A DNA stretch of 64,000 nt from Actinoplanes sp040639655 (lineage in GTDB: Bacteria; Actinomycetota; Actinomycetes; Mycobacteriales; Micromonosporaceae). The position numbers were made by a program, and so were the translations under genes. Below, one piece after another: positions 50,828 to 59,883 of this stretch. Within the stretch, counting starts at the first letter, position 1, and every line of letters starts with the position of its first letter. The stretch covers positions 28,043-92,042 of the forward strand of contig NZ_JBFAAI010000036.1 of NCBI RefSeq assembly GCF_040639655.1, written 5' to 3'. The notes below the pieces were generated by a model, which was not told the origin of the DNA, made no database searches, and saw only the letters and a list, made by a program, of their open reading frames with translations.

Positions 50828-52429
50828 TCAGCGAACGCCGATCGCCTCGCGAAGCTCAGTCCTCGCGTCGGCGGCCGTCCTGGCGGAGAACGCCGTGGCG
50901 GCGGCCGGGTCCGGCTGCGGGACGGGGTCGCACCGCTTGTCGGACCGGTTGCCGCGGACCCGGTCCGGCAGCTCACCGGTGGCCAGGTAGGCGGCGATGG
51001 TGTCGTCGGTGCAGGCGATCCCGCTCAGCGATCCCGAGTGGGTGGTGCCGCCGACGCCCTCGATCAGCACCGAGCGCGGGAACCGCTTGCGGACCTCGAG
51101 GGCCCCCGAGTACGGCGTGGCCGCGTCGTTGGTCTCGGAGATCAGCAGGATCGGCGGGGCCTTCTTGCCGTTCACCTCGACCGGCTTGCCGGCCTTGGCA
51201 CCCCAGTTCAGGCAGGGCGCGTTGTACCAGGCGTTGTTCCAGGTGATGAACGGGTGCTTGGCGTAGATCGCCCAGTTGTCCCGCTTCCACTTGGACCAGT
51301 TCTGCGGCCACTGCACATCGGTGCACTGGACGCCCAGGTAGACCGCGTAGCCGTTGTCGGAGCCGGGTGCGCCGGGCTCGGCGTACAGGTTGAGAAGCGG
51401 CGCCGGGTCCTTCTCGTTCACCCATGCGGCGAACGCCTCGGCGACCTCCTGCCAGCCGAAGACGTAGTAGCCGGCCGAGACGAACACGTCGTTCCACTCG
51501 TCCGGGCCGATCTTGCCGGCCGCCGGGTTCCTGATCAGTGAGTACAGCGTCGCGTAGTACTTCTGCTTCACCGCCTTGGCGCTGGTGCCCAGGTGGTAGG
51601 TCGCGTCGTTCTTCGCGATCCAGCCGAAGTAGACGTCCATGTTCTTGTCGAACTGGATGTCCTGGTCCAGGTTCGCGGCGTACCAGACCCGTTCCGGGTT
51701 GACCACGCCGTCGAAGACGAACCGGCGGACCCGCTCCGGGTGCAGCGTCGCGTAGACCTGGCCGAGGTAGGTGCCGTACGAGAAGCCGTAGTAATTGATC
51801 TTCGAGACGCCGAGGGCCTTGCGCAGGCTCTCCATGTCGGCGACCGTGTCGGTGGTCTTGAGGTGGTCGAGCAGCGCGCCGCCGGCGGCGTCGCACGCCT
51901 TCGCGTACTGCTTCGCCTTGGCCAGCCAGGTCTTCTCCAGCTGACGGGTGACCGGGACGTAGAACGGCCGGTTGTAGCCGGCGTAGTCCGGGTCGCAGGT
52001 GAGGGCCGGAACGCTCGAGCCGACGCCGCGCGGGTCGAAGCCGATCCAGTCGTAGAGGCCGCCGGCACCGTTCGGCACGTACTCGCCGAGAACCGGCAGG
52101 CCGAGGCCGGAGCCGCCCGGACCGCCCGGGTTGGTGAGCATGACGCCCTGGTAGTCGGCGTCACTCGACTTGTGCTTGATCCGCGACACCGCAATCTTGA
52201 TCTTGGCGCCGGACGGCTTGCGGTAGTCGAGCGGAACGATCAGGAAACCGCACTGCGCGCCACGCGACTGCAGACTCGGGCGCGTACACGTACCCCAGTC
52301 GATGGCCGGCGGGGTGTAACCGGGAGTCTTCGCGGTGGTGGCCTTCGCGGTGGCCGCGACCGGGATCGTCCCGGCGCCGATCAGAAGACCGACGGAGGCG
52401 GCGATGGTGGCCGCCAGGATTTTTCGCAT
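50828..52429 (-). CDS. Secreted tripeptidyl aminopeptidase-type alpha/beta hydrolase
   Basis: A 533-residue exported enzyme of the SlpD/SlpE/Tap group. After a signal peptide (ILAATIAASVGLLIGAGTIPVAATA) the hydrolase fold has the oxyanion region NPGGPGGSGLG, nucleophile Ser217 in YYGFSYGTYLG, Asp in SETNDAATPY and His in GGTTHSGSLSG, the last two within the TAP-like C-terminal domain. It removes short peptides from protein N-termini outside the cell. It begins at ATG 52429 with GGAAGG before it. The gene is divergent from the M28 aminopeptidase gene 187 bp away. Confidence 0.9.
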   Translation of the reverse strand: MRKILAATIAASVGLLIGAGTIPVAATAKATTAKTPGYTPPAIDWGTCTRPSLQSRGAQCGFLIVPLDYRKPSGAKIKIAVSRIKHKSSDADYQGVMLTNPGGPGGSGLGLPVLGEYVPNGAGGLYDWIGFDPRGVGSSVPALTCDPDYAGYNRPFYVPVTRQLEKTWLAKAKQYAKACDAAGGALLDHLKTTDTVADMESLRKALGVSKINYYGFSYGTYLGQVYATLHPERVRRFVFDGVVNPERVWYAANLDQDIQFDKNMDVYFGWIAKNDATYHLGTSAKAVKQKYYATLYSLIRNPAAGKIGPDEWNDVFVSAGYYVFGWQEVAEAFAAWVNEKDPAPLLNLYAEPGAPGSDNGYAVYLGVQCTDVQWPQNWSKWKRDNWAIYAKHPFITWNNAWYNAPCLNWGAKAGKPVEVNGKKAPPILLISETNDAATPYSGALEVRKRFPRSVLIEGVGGTTHSGSLSGIACTDDTIAAYLATGELPDRVRGNRSDKRCDPVPQPDPAAATAFSARTAADARTELREAIGVR

Positions 52430-52616
52430 CCCTTGCCTTCCGTTGTGGAGCCGCCCGCCGAGACCGATCCGGCCAGGGGCGGTTCCCGCAGCCTAGCCAT
52501 TGGAAGATGCACATGTGTGAGGACCGAAAGTAGGTATTGATTGGTATGAACGCCCGAGGGCCTCCCGGTGCGATGCTCGCCACGTCCGTTCCCCTCAGTA
52601 CACGGAGGACCACCCC

Positions 52617-54122
52617 GTGCGAGTACTCGCGATAGTTGGCGCGGCCGGGCTGATCGCCGGCGGCCTCGCCGTCGCCACACCGGCACAGGCCGCGGCGGCG
52701 CCGGACATCCCGGTCGCCAACGTGAAGGCGCACCTCAGCCAGTTCCAGAGCATCGCCACCGCCAACGGCGGCAACCGCGCCCACGGCCGGCCCGGCTACC
52801 TGGCCTCGGTCACCTACGTGAAGAACCTGCTCGACGCGGCCGGCTTCACGACCACGCAGCAGTCGTTCACCTACAACGGCACGACCGGGTACAACCTCAT
52901 CGCGGACTGGCCCGGTGGCGACACCACCGACACCCTGATGATCGGCGGCCACCTGGACAGCGTCGCCTCGGGGGCCGGCATCAACGACAACGGGACCGGC
53001 TCGGCCGGCATCCTCGAGGTCGCACTGCAGGTGGCCCGCTCGAACTTCCAGCCCGACCGGCACCTGCGGTTCGCCTGGTGGGGCGCGGAGGAGCTGGGCC
53101 TGCGGGGATCGACGTACTACGTCAACTCGCTGACGTCCGCACAGCGGGCGAACATCGGCGGCTACCTGAACTTCGACATGATCGGCTCGCCGAACCCCGG
53201 GTACTTCCTCTACGACGGCGACAACTCCGACGGCACCGGCAGCGGCCCCGGCCCGGCCGGCTCGGCGCAGATCGAGGCCACCCTCGCCGCGTACTTCACC
53301 TCGATCGGCGTGCCCACCCGCGGCACCGACTTCGACGGGCGTAGCGACTACGGCCCGTTCATCGCCAACGGCATCCCGGCCGGCGGCATCTTCACCGGCG
53401 CGGAGGGCAGCAAGACCTCCGCCCAGGTCGCGCTCTGGGGCGGCACCACCGGGCGCTTCGACCCCTGCTACCACTCCTCGTGCGACACCATCACGAACGT
53501 CAACGACACCGCGCTGGACCGCAACTCCGACGCCATCGCGTACGCCGTGTGGACGCTCGCCGACGGCGGCACCACCACCCCGCCCGGCACCACCGTCTGG
53601 TCCGACGGCCTGGAGACCGCCACCGGCTGGACCCAGGGCACCACCGACACCGCCACCGCCGGACGGCTCGAACGCGGGGACCCGGCCGCCACCACCAGCT
53701 CCGGCGTCACCACCCAGCTCGGCACCGCCGCGAGCGGCACGTACGCACTGGTGACCGGCGCCACGGCGGGTGCCAGCGCGGGCGCCAACGACCTCGACGG
53801 CGGGATCAGCACCATCACCTCCCCGTCGATCACGCTGCCCACCGGCACGCTGACGCTCAGCCTGTCCTGGTACCTGGCCCATCTCAACAACGCCACCAGC
53901 GCCGACTACCTGCGGGTCCGTGTCGTCTCCGGCACCACCACGACGACCGTGCTCACCCAGTCGGCGACCGCGGCGAACAAGGCGGCCGCCTGGACGAACG
54001 CCACGGCGAACCTCTCGTCGTACGCCGGGCAGACGATCCGCCTGCAGGTCGAGGCAGCCGACGCCGGCACCGCCTCACTGGTCGAGGCCGCCGTCGACAA
54101 CCTGGTGATCACCCGCTCCTGA
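52617..54122 (+). CDS. Secreted M28-family zinc aminopeptidase with C-terminal beta domain
   Basis: A 501-residue protein very like the Streptomyces griseus leucine aminopeptidase. Signal peptide (IVGAAGLIAGGLAVATPAQA), then metal ligands His112 (GGHLDSV), Asp124 (GINDNG), Glu159 (GAEELG, with catalytic Glu158), Asp187 (NFDMIG) and His286 (FDPCYHSSCD, with a disulfide pair). After residue 320 a Thr-rich linker leads to a jelly-roll type C-terminal domain (WSDGLETATGW to DNLVITRS), perhaps a P-domain-like processing or binding module. GTG 52617 has GGAGGA upstream. Confidence 0.93.
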   Translation: MRVLAIVGAAGLIAGGLAVATPAQAAAAPDIPVANVKAHLSQFQSIATANGGNRAHGRPGYLASVTYVKNLLDAAGFTTTQQSFTYNGTTGYNLIADWPGGDTTDTLMIGGHLDSVASGAGINDNGTGSAGILEVALQVARSNFQPDRHLRFAWWGAEELGLRGSTYYVNSLTSAQRANIGGYLNFDMIGSPNPGYFLYDGDNSDGTGSGPGPAGSAQIEATLAAYFTSIGVPTRGTDFDGRSDYGPFIANGIPAGGIFTGAEGSKTSAQVALWGGTTGRFDPCYHSSCDTITNVNDTALDRNSDAIAYAVWTLADGGTTTPPGTTVWSDGLETATGWTQGTTDTATAGRLERGDPAATTSSGVTTQLGTAASGTYALVTGATAGASAGANDLDGGISTITSPSITLPTGTLTLSLSWYLAHLNNATSADYLRVRVVSGTTTTTVLTQSATAANKAAAWTNATANLSSYAGQTIRLQVEAADAGTASLVEAAVDNLVITRS

Positions 54123-54129
54123 GCCGGAC

Positions 54130-54161
54130 TCCCGCCCGCCGGTCACATCCGGCGGGCGGGA
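54130..54161 (+). terminator. Terminator after the M28 aminopeptidase gene
   Basis: A perfect 13-bp stem (TCCCGCCCGCCGG with 54149-54161) around TCACAT, 7 bp after the stop codon. Confidence 0.8.
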
Positions 54162-54235
54162 AACCTTCAGAACCGCTCCGGGGACGCCGATGAGGCACCA
54201 CAGCCCCCGTCGCGGCCAGAGAAGGAGCACCGCCC

Positions 54236-54733
54236 ATGACGCAGTCCGCCGGATGGTATGCCGATCCGAGCGGTTTGCCGGCGCAACGCTGGTGGGACGG
54301 CCGGCAGTGGACCGACCACGTCCAGCCCGGCGGGTCACCGATGCCACCGCCGAACGGATACTTCCCACCCGTGCCGCCGAGCGGACCCGCGGCACCCGGA
54401 CCGCACACGGTCCCGCCGGATGATCCCGAGCAGGTACCGCTCTACGCCACCCAGCCGGCCGCGCGTTCGCAGCACAGCGGGCCGCACGCCCTGCCGGAGA
54501 ACCGGCCGGCCGCTCCCCCGGCACATCCCGAGGCCCCGGCGGTCGCGTACTCGATGCCTCCGGTCGACGCGGTCGCCCGGCAGCCCGATCACTCGATCGC
54601 GGTCGCGCCGGCATCCGGCGGCGAAGAGGTCGCGGGGTGGCGGCGAGTGGCCGGACCGGTCGCGCTCGCCCTCATCGCCGCGCTGGTGCTGGCCCTGGTC
54701 GCCATCATTCTGATCGGTCCGGGAGCGTTCTGA
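54236..54733 (+). CDS. DUF2510 membrane protein
   Basis: A 165-residue protein with an N-terminal DUF2510 motif (AGWYADPSGLPAQRWWDGRQWTDHV, residues 5-29), a Pro-rich middle part and one C-terminal membrane helix (VAGPVALALIAALVLALVAIILIG). DUF2510 is a short Trp-rich sequence found at the ends of many actinobacterial membrane proteins; it has no established role. The ATG at 54236 has AAGGAG at 9 bases. The gene is probably transcribed alone. Confidence 0.8.
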   Translation: MTQSAGWYADPSGLPAQRWWDGRQWTDHVQPGGSPMPPPNGYFPPVPPSGPAAPGPHTVPPDDPEQVPLYATQPAARSQHSGPHALPENRPAAPPAHPEAPAVAYSMPPVDAVARQPDHSIAVAPASGGEEVAGWRRVAGPVALALIAALVLALVAIILIGPGAF

Positions 54734-54836
54734 GGGTCCGGAAGCGTTCCGAGAGTGATGTGAGAGCGCCGGCCGCCATGCTTGTTCCACCGGGCGGGGT
54801 TCACGCCCCAAGCTGCAGCCCCGCCCGGCCCGGAGA

Positions 54837-55439
54837 TCAGTCGCCGGCCAGATCCCGGTGGATCGCCCAGACCGCCACCGGGACCGCCGCCGCCGTCCAG
54901 GCGAGCAGGAACAGCAGCGCCTTGGTGTTGCCGGCCGAGGCCAGCGCGAACGCGGCGAACGGCAGCCCGTTCTCCATCCGGTTGATCAGGCCCTCGGCGA
55001 ACAGCAGCCAGGCGAAGAGCCCGCCCAGCAGCCACATCGGGTGCCGGACCACGGTCGTGCACAGCGCACCGAACACCGCCATCACCGGGGCCACCAGCAC
55101 CGTCGAGGCGTAATGTGCGGCGCTCTCGTCCAGCAGGACGGGCAGGCCACTGACCGCGGCAAGCGTCGTGCCGAGCACCGCCGCCACCAGGCACTGCGCG
55201 ATCAGGACCCGCCAGCGGTGCGGCTGGCTCAGGAACACCAGCACGGCGGTCCGGTGCTGATAGTGCTGCGCGGTCACGGTCACGGCGATGCCGAACGCAC
55301 CGATGCCGGCGAACAGTGACCACGCCTCCTTGCTGAACCAGCCGAACAGCGCGGCCATGAACGCGAAACCGATCAGCGCCAGCCAGGACGAGCGGATGCT
55401 CACGCTGCGGTAGAGGTCGCTGCGGAGGACGGCGATCAT
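54837..55439 (-). CDS. ABC-2-type membrane subunit
   Basis: A 200-residue protein with five to six hydrophobic helices that begins LRSDLYRSVSIRSSWLALIGFAFMAALFG, the typical start of small ABC-2 permeases. It should pair with the ATPase whose stop overlaps its start (ATGA). The cargo is unknown; systems of this type export antibiotics, lipids or peptides, or confer resistance. Confidence 0.8.
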   Translation of the reverse strand: MIAVLRSDLYRSVSIRSSWLALIGFAFMAALFGWFSKEAWSLFAGIGAFGIAVTVTAQHYQHRTAVLVFLSQPHRWRVLIAQCLVAAVLGTTLAAVSGLPVLLDESAAHYASTVLVAPVMAVFGALCTTVVRHPMWLLGGLFAWLLFAEGLINRMENGLPFAAFALASAGNTKALLFLLAWTAAAVPVAVWAIHRDLAGD

Positions 55440-56314
55440 CGGACCTCCGCCACGTTCGCGTTCATGAAGATGTCCTCCAGGTGCTCGGCCTCGGCCACCA
55501 GCTCGTAGATCGGGACCTGAATCTCCAGCGCGATGTCGCCGGCCTGCTCGGGCGTCAGACCCGAGACGAACAGAAGGTGCTCGTACGGTACGACCGCGGC
55601 GCCCGCCTTCTCGTACGCCCCGGCGAGCCGCACCGGATCACCGCCGCGGACCCGCAGACGTGCCGTGCCGGCCAGCTCGGCCAGCGGCCCGGCCGCCAGG
55701 ATCCGTCCCTGGCCGATGATCACCACGTCGTCGACGACCTGCTCCAGCTCGGCCAGCAGGTGGCTGGAGATCAGCACGGTGCCGCCGGCCTCGGCCCGCG
55801 CCCGCAGCAGCTCCCGCAGCCAGGCCATGCCGGGCGGGTCCAGCCCGTTCGCCGGCTCGTCGAGGACCAGCACGTTCGGCTCGCCGAGCAGAGCCGTCGC
55901 GACTGCCAGCCGCTGCCGCATGCCGAGCGAGTAGTCACCGGTCCGCTTCGCGGCGGCCTCCTCCAGGCCCACGAACTCGAGCAGCGGCCCGACCCGGCTC
56001 CGGTCGATGCCGCCGAGCAGCGCCTGGGTGACCAGATGCGCGTAACCGGACTGTCCCGGATGGCTCAGGCCCTGTTCCAGGACCGCACCGACGTGCCGTA
56101 GCGGCTGGTCCAGGTCCCGGTAGCGCTTGCCGTTGACCAGGGCGGTGCCCCTGGTCGGCCGGGTCAGGCCGAGCAGGATCCGCAACGTGGTGCTCTTGCC
56201 GGAGCCGTTGAGCCCGAGCAGGCCGGTGACCCGGCCGGGAGCGGCGGTGAACGTCACGTCACGGACGGCGTCCACCCTCCCGTAGGTCTTCGTCAGATCC
56301 CGGATCTCGATCAT
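55436..56314 (-). CDS. ABC exporter ATPase
   Basis: A 292-residue ATPase of the bacitracin/BcrA-type exporters: Walker A GLNGSGKSTTLRI, signature YSLGMRQRLAVATAL, Walker B NVLVLDEPANGLDPPGM and the switch His (ISSHLLAELEQ). The C-terminal 80 residues are the usual regulatory extension of this group. ATG 56314 begins at the conserved IEIRDLTKTYG; ATG 56323 would add three residues. It forms an operon with the membrane subunit. Confidence 0.9.
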   Translation of the reverse strand: MIEIRDLTKTYGRVDAVRDVTFTAAPGRVTGLLGLNGSGKSTTLRILLGLTRPTRGTALVNGKRYRDLDQPLRHVGAVLEQGLSHPGQSGYAHLVTQALLGGIDRSRVGPLLEFVGLEEAAAKRTGDYSLGMRQRLAVATALLGEPNVLVLDEPANGLDPPGMAWLRELLRARAEAGGTVLISSHLLAELEQVVDDVVIIGQGRILAAGPLAELAGTARLRVRGGDPVRLAGAYEKAGAAVVPYEHLLFVSGLTPEQAGDIALEIQVPIYELVAEAEHLEDIFMNANVAEVR

Positions 56315-56519
56315 GGCGGGCATTCTCGCGCCCACTGTCAAGCCCGCGGCTGCACACCACCGCTGCCTCAAGGCGCTCGAGACAGCGGCATGCCACAGCC
56401 GGGGGTTTGTGGGTGCTGTCCGTCCGAAGTGACCGATCACGGATAGACAGCTGCCCGATCGGGAACAGGAACGCTAGCGTGGCCCACCACGCGGTCCGGC
56501 CCTCCTGCGGAAGGACGCC

Positions 56520-57038
56520 ATGTCCGGAAACGGCACTCCATCACACCGCGCATCGGGTTCGGTGCAGCGCAACCGGGCGATCGCCGTCGGCGCCGGGCTG
56601 CTTCTGGCGCTCATCCTGCTCTTTTCCACGCTGGCGTTGTGCAGCGGCCGCGGCGGCGACACGCCCCCGGCCGCGGGGCCCACGACCAGCGCGAACCCAG
56701 CGCAGTCCGGGCCCGTCCGCTCGGCTCCTCCACCACCCGGGGCGGCACAGCCGGGAGCATCAGGTCCGGGCGAGGGCGCACCGGGCGGGACATCGAGCGG
56801 GACGCCCGACGGGACAACCGGCGACACGACGCCTGAGCCGGCCACCACCACGGAGCCGGACGCGGAGCCGTCCGATGACGCCGAGGAGCCGCCCACGCCG
56901 CAGGGTGGCGTGGACACCGGTGGTGGCGGCCTGGTTCCGGGGCGGCGGCTCACCCTCCTCGTGACGGGCGGGTTCCTGCTGCTCGCGGCGGCCGCCGCGG
57001 GCGCGTACGCCCTCCGCCGGCCCCTGCACCACCGCTGA
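56520..57038 (+). CDS. Two-helix membrane protein encoded before a sortase
   Basis: A 172-residue protein: a cytoplasmic start, a membrane helix (AIAVGAGLLLALILLFSTLALC), a Pro/Gly/Thr/Glu-rich stretch of about 95 residues, and a C-terminal helix (LTLLVTGGFLLLAAAAAGAYAL) followed by RRPLHHR. The helix-plus-basic tail at the end recalls a sortase sorting signal, but no LPXTG-type motif precedes it; GGLVPGRR is in that place. The class F sortase gene starts 7 bp downstream, so the two are co-transcribed. Function unknown. Confidence 0.7.
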   Translation: MSGNGTPSHRASGSVQRNRAIAVGAGLLLALILLFSTLALCSGRGGDTPPAAGPTTSANPAQSGPVRSAPPPPGAAQPGASGPGEGAPGGTSSGTPDGTTGDTTPEPATTTEPDAEPSDDAEEPPTPQGGVDTGGGGLVPGRRLTLLVTGGFLLLAAAAAGAYALRRPLHHR

Positions 57039-57045
57039 CCGGGAC

Positions 57046-57801
57046 ATGCCGCACATCCGTGACGGGCGGGCGGCGGCCTTCGCCGCCGTCCTGGCCGTTC
57101 TGGGAACCGGGACCGTGATCCTGGGGCTGCGCACGGAGGACGGCCTGCCACCACCGGTCGACGCGGCCGGTCCCGCCTCCCTCGCCCCCGTGCCGGCCGT
57201 TCCGTCCGCCGCGTCTCCGGCGAACGGGCCGACCGCGACAGGACCCGCGGGCGACGTGCCACCCCCGCCGGCGGGGCAAGGATTGGCGGGCAAGGGACCG
57301 GCGGGGCAAGGACCGGCGGGCGAGGGCTCACCGGCGAAGGGGATGAGGGCGTCGGTTCCGGTGCGCCTGCAGATTCCGGCGATCAGGGTGGACACCGGGG
57401 TCATGGAGCTGGGGCTGCGACGCGACGGCACCCTCGAGGTGCCGCCGCTGCGTGGTGACGCGCCGGCCGGCTGGTACCGGCACTCGCCGACGCCGGGTGA
57501 GCCCGGCGCGTCGGTGCTCGCCGGGCACGTGGACACGGCACGGGACGGCCCGGCGGTCTTCTTCCGGTTGCGTGAGCTCAAGGCAGGCGATCCCATCGCG
57601 GTACGGCGTAAGGACGGCACCGTGGCGAAGTTCGTGGTGTCCCGGGTCGCCACCTACTCGAAACGGGACTTTCCGAGCCGCGAGGTGTACGCCCCCCTGG
57701 CTTCTCCGGGACTGCGGCTGATCACCTGTGGCGGGGTCTTCGACCGCGGCGAGGGAAGCTACCGGAGCAACGTCGTGGTGTACGCGGACCCGGTTACGTA
57801 A
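57046..57801 (+). CDS. Class F sortase
   Basis: A 251-residue sortase with an N-terminal membrane anchor (AAAFAAVLAVLGTGTVILGL), a Pro/Gly-rich spacer containing GKGPAGQGPAGEG repeats, and a catalytic domain from about residue 103. The triad is His161 (LAGHVDTA), Cys228 (LITCGG) and Arg240 (YRSNVVV). Class F enzymes of actinobacteria attach or process surface proteins at the membrane; substrates are mostly unknown. It is coupled to the preceding two-helix protein, the nearest candidate partner. Confidence 0.9.
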   Translation: MPHIRDGRAAAFAAVLAVLGTGTVILGLRTEDGLPPPVDAAGPASLAPVPAVPSAASPANGPTATGPAGDVPPPPAGQGLAGKGPAGQGPAGEGSPAKGMRASVPVRLQIPAIRVDTGVMELGLRRDGTLEVPPLRGDAPAGWYRHSPTPGEPGASVLAGHVDTARDGPAVFFRLRELKAGDPIAVRRKDGTVAKFVVSRVATYSKRDFPSREVYAPLASPGLRLITCGGVFDRGEGSYRSNVVVYADPVT

Positions 57802-57959
57802 CCGGTTCCGACCCTCTTTTCGGCCAGTTTGGTTCCGGAACCCGGGGGGTTCATGCCGATCGAACCGGTATGCCGGATCGGTCTGCTTGACATGGGGCGA
57901 CAGCGGTTGGTTCTGTGACGGGCATCATTGCGATCTTGTTTCGGAAGGAACCCCTCCGC

Positions 57960-59825
57960 ATGACGAGACCCCGCCCGATCCGCCGCGCCGCCGCGGTGGC
58001 GCTCACCTTCGGGCTCGCCCTCACCGTCTCGCCGGCACTGCCGGCCTCCGCGCACACCGGATGGGTCGCCGGCACCCAGAACCTCGGCCCGAACGTCACC
58101 GTCTTCGACCCCAGCACGCCGGTCGCCGAGATCCAGGCCACGCTGGACGCGACCTACGCCAAGCAGGTCGACAACGAGATGGGTACGGCACGGTACGCGT
58201 ACCTCTTCAAGCCCGGCACGTACGGCACCGCCGAGCAGCCGCTCCAGATCAAGGTCGGCTACTACACCGAGATCAGCGGTCTCGGTGCCAAGCCCGGCGA
58301 CGTGGTGATCAACGGCAAGGTCGAGGCGTACAACCGCTGCCTCAGCTCCGACCCCGCGAACCCGAACTGCATCGCGCTCGTCAACTTCTGGCGCACGCTG
58401 TCCAACCTGACCGTCAACATCAACGGCGCCGGCCAGGACGGCTGCCGCCAGACGGCCAACTTCTGGGCCGTGTCGCAGGCCGTCTCGCTGCGCCGCACCC
58501 AGTTCAACGGCGGCACGCTGTCGCTGATGGACTACTGCACCGCCGGCCCGCAGTACGCCAGCGGCGGCTTCATCGCCGACTCCAAGCTGCCGGCCACCAC
58601 CAACGGCTCGCAGCAGCAGTGGCTCACCCGCAACAGCGAGGTGGCGAGCTGGTCCAACGCCGTCTGGAACCAGGTGTTCTCCGGTGTGACCGGGGCGCCC
58701 GACGACGCGGCGTTCCCGGACCCGCCGTACACCACCCTCGACAAGACCCCGGTCAGCCGGGAGAAGCCGTTCCTGTTCGTCGACGCCAAGGGCAAGTACC
58801 AGGTTCGCGTGCCCGCGGCCAAGCGCAACACGGCCGGCTCCTCGTGGGACGACACCTCGGGCCGTACCCTCCCGCTCTCCGACTTCTACGTCGCGAAGCC
58901 GGGTGACTCGGTCCAGAAGATCAACCTGGCCCTCGCGGTCGGCAAGCACCTCCTGCTGACCCCGGGCGTCTACGACATCGCCCGCAGCATCGAGGTCCGC
59001 CGCCCGAACACCGTGGTGCTCGGCCTCGGCCACGCCACGCTGACCGCCGTCAACGGGTCGATCCCGCTCGACGTGGCCGGCGTTCCGGGCGTCGTCGTCG
59101 CCGGCGTCACCATCGATGCCGGCCTCAAGGAGTCGCCGGTCCTGCTGCGCGTCGGCAAGAAGCACGGCCTCCAGTTCAGCTCGGCGGCCAACCCGACGAC
59201 GCTGAACGACGTGTACTTCCGCGTCGGCGGCCCGCACATCGGCAAGGCCGACATCGCGCTCGAGGTGAACAGCGACAACGTGCTGATCGACCACACCTGG
59301 GTGTGGCGCGGCGACCACGGCGTCGAGGGCTTCACCAACGGCGTGAACGGTGACACCGACCGCTGGAGGACCAACACCGGCCGCTACGGCGCCGTCATCA
59401 ACGGCGACGACGTCACGGCGACCGGCCTGTTCGTCGAGCACTTCCAGAAGTACAACACCGTCTGGAACGGCGAGCGCGGCACCACCGTCCTGTACCAGAA
59501 CGAGCTCCCGTACGACCCGCCCACCCAGGCCGACTGGATGAACGGTTCCGTCGAGGGCTACGCCGGTTACAAGGTCGGCAACAAGGTCAAGAAGCACCAG
59601 CTGTACGGCGGCGGCGTCTACGTCTTCAACCAGAACAACCCGTCGATCCACACCGAGAACGGTTTCGAGGTGCCGCAGACGCCCGGCGTCAAGCTGCACC
59701 ACATCATGACCGTCAACCTCAGCGCCGGCACCATCGACCACGTGGTCAACGGCGTCGGCGAGGCCGCGGACATGACGAAGGTCGGGCAGCCGGTCTTCGT
59801 GACCGACTACCCCGCGGTCCCGTAA
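57960..59825 (+). CDS. Secreted right-handed beta-helix protein
   Basis: A 621-residue exported protein (signal peptide AAAVALTFGLALTVSPALPASA). The mature part reads as pectate-lyase-like beta-helix: a GH28/GH55-type opening (NVTVFDPSTPVAEIQATLDATYAKQ, AYLFKPGTYG), repeated short beta turns (VVINGKVEAYNRC, NLTVNINGAG) and a second half with LLLTPGVYDIARSIEVRRPNTVVLGLG. Homologues are common in streptomycetes under names such as adenylyl cyclase or coagulation factor 5/8-type protein, which are not informative. A polysaccharide-active enzyme is likely but unproven. ATG 57960 has GGAAGGA upstream; the frame opens 45 bp earlier. Confidence 0.8.
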   Translation: MTRPRPIRRAAAVALTFGLALTVSPALPASAHTGWVAGTQNLGPNVTVFDPSTPVAEIQATLDATYAKQVDNEMGTARYAYLFKPGTYGTAEQPLQIKVGYYTEISGLGAKPGDVVINGKVEAYNRCLSSDPANPNCIALVNFWRTLSNLTVNINGAGQDGCRQTANFWAVSQAVSLRRTQFNGGTLSLMDYCTAGPQYASGGFIADSKLPATTNGSQQQWLTRNSEVASWSNAVWNQVFSGVTGAPDDAAFPDPPYTTLDKTPVSREKPFLFVDAKGKYQVRVPAAKRNTAGSSWDDTSGRTLPLSDFYVAKPGDSVQKINLALAVGKHLLLTPGVYDIARSIEVRRPNTVVLGLGHATLTAVNGSIPLDVAGVPGVVVAGVTIDAGLKESPVLLRVGKKHGLQFSSAANPTTLNDVYFRVGGPHIGKADIALEVNSDNVLIDHTWVWRGDHGVEGFTNGVNGDTDRWRTNTGRYGAVINGDDVTATGLFVEHFQKYNTVWNGERGTTVLYQNELPYDPPTQADWMNGSVEGYAGYKVGNKVKKHQLYGGGVYVFNQNNPSIHTENGFEVPQTPGVKLHHIMTVNLSAGTIDHVVNGVGEAADMTKVGQPVFVTDYPAVP

Positions 59826-59840
59826 CACCGGTCCGGCAGA

Positions 59841-59883
59841 GTGCTGGTGGTCACCCCGATACGGGACGGGTGACCACCAGCAC
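59841..59883. terminator. Hairpin shared by convergent genes, overlapping the stress-protein stop
   Basis: A perfect 16-bp stem (GTGCTGGTGGTCACCC with 59868-59883) and an 11-nt loop. It begins 16 bp after the beta-helix stop and includes the last codons of the minus-strand universal stress gene. Very stable, so probably bidirectional. Confidence 0.7.

Noticed and set aside
56520..57038. LPXTG-type sortase substrate
   Set aside because: The C-terminal helix and basic tail are there, but no LPXTG or similar pentapeptide precedes the helix.
57759..59828. A 689-codon minus-strand frame opposite the beta-helix gene
   Set aside because: Low-complexity Val/Asp/Gly/Arg composition and no ribosome binding site; the plus-strand protein has a signal peptide and recognisable fold.
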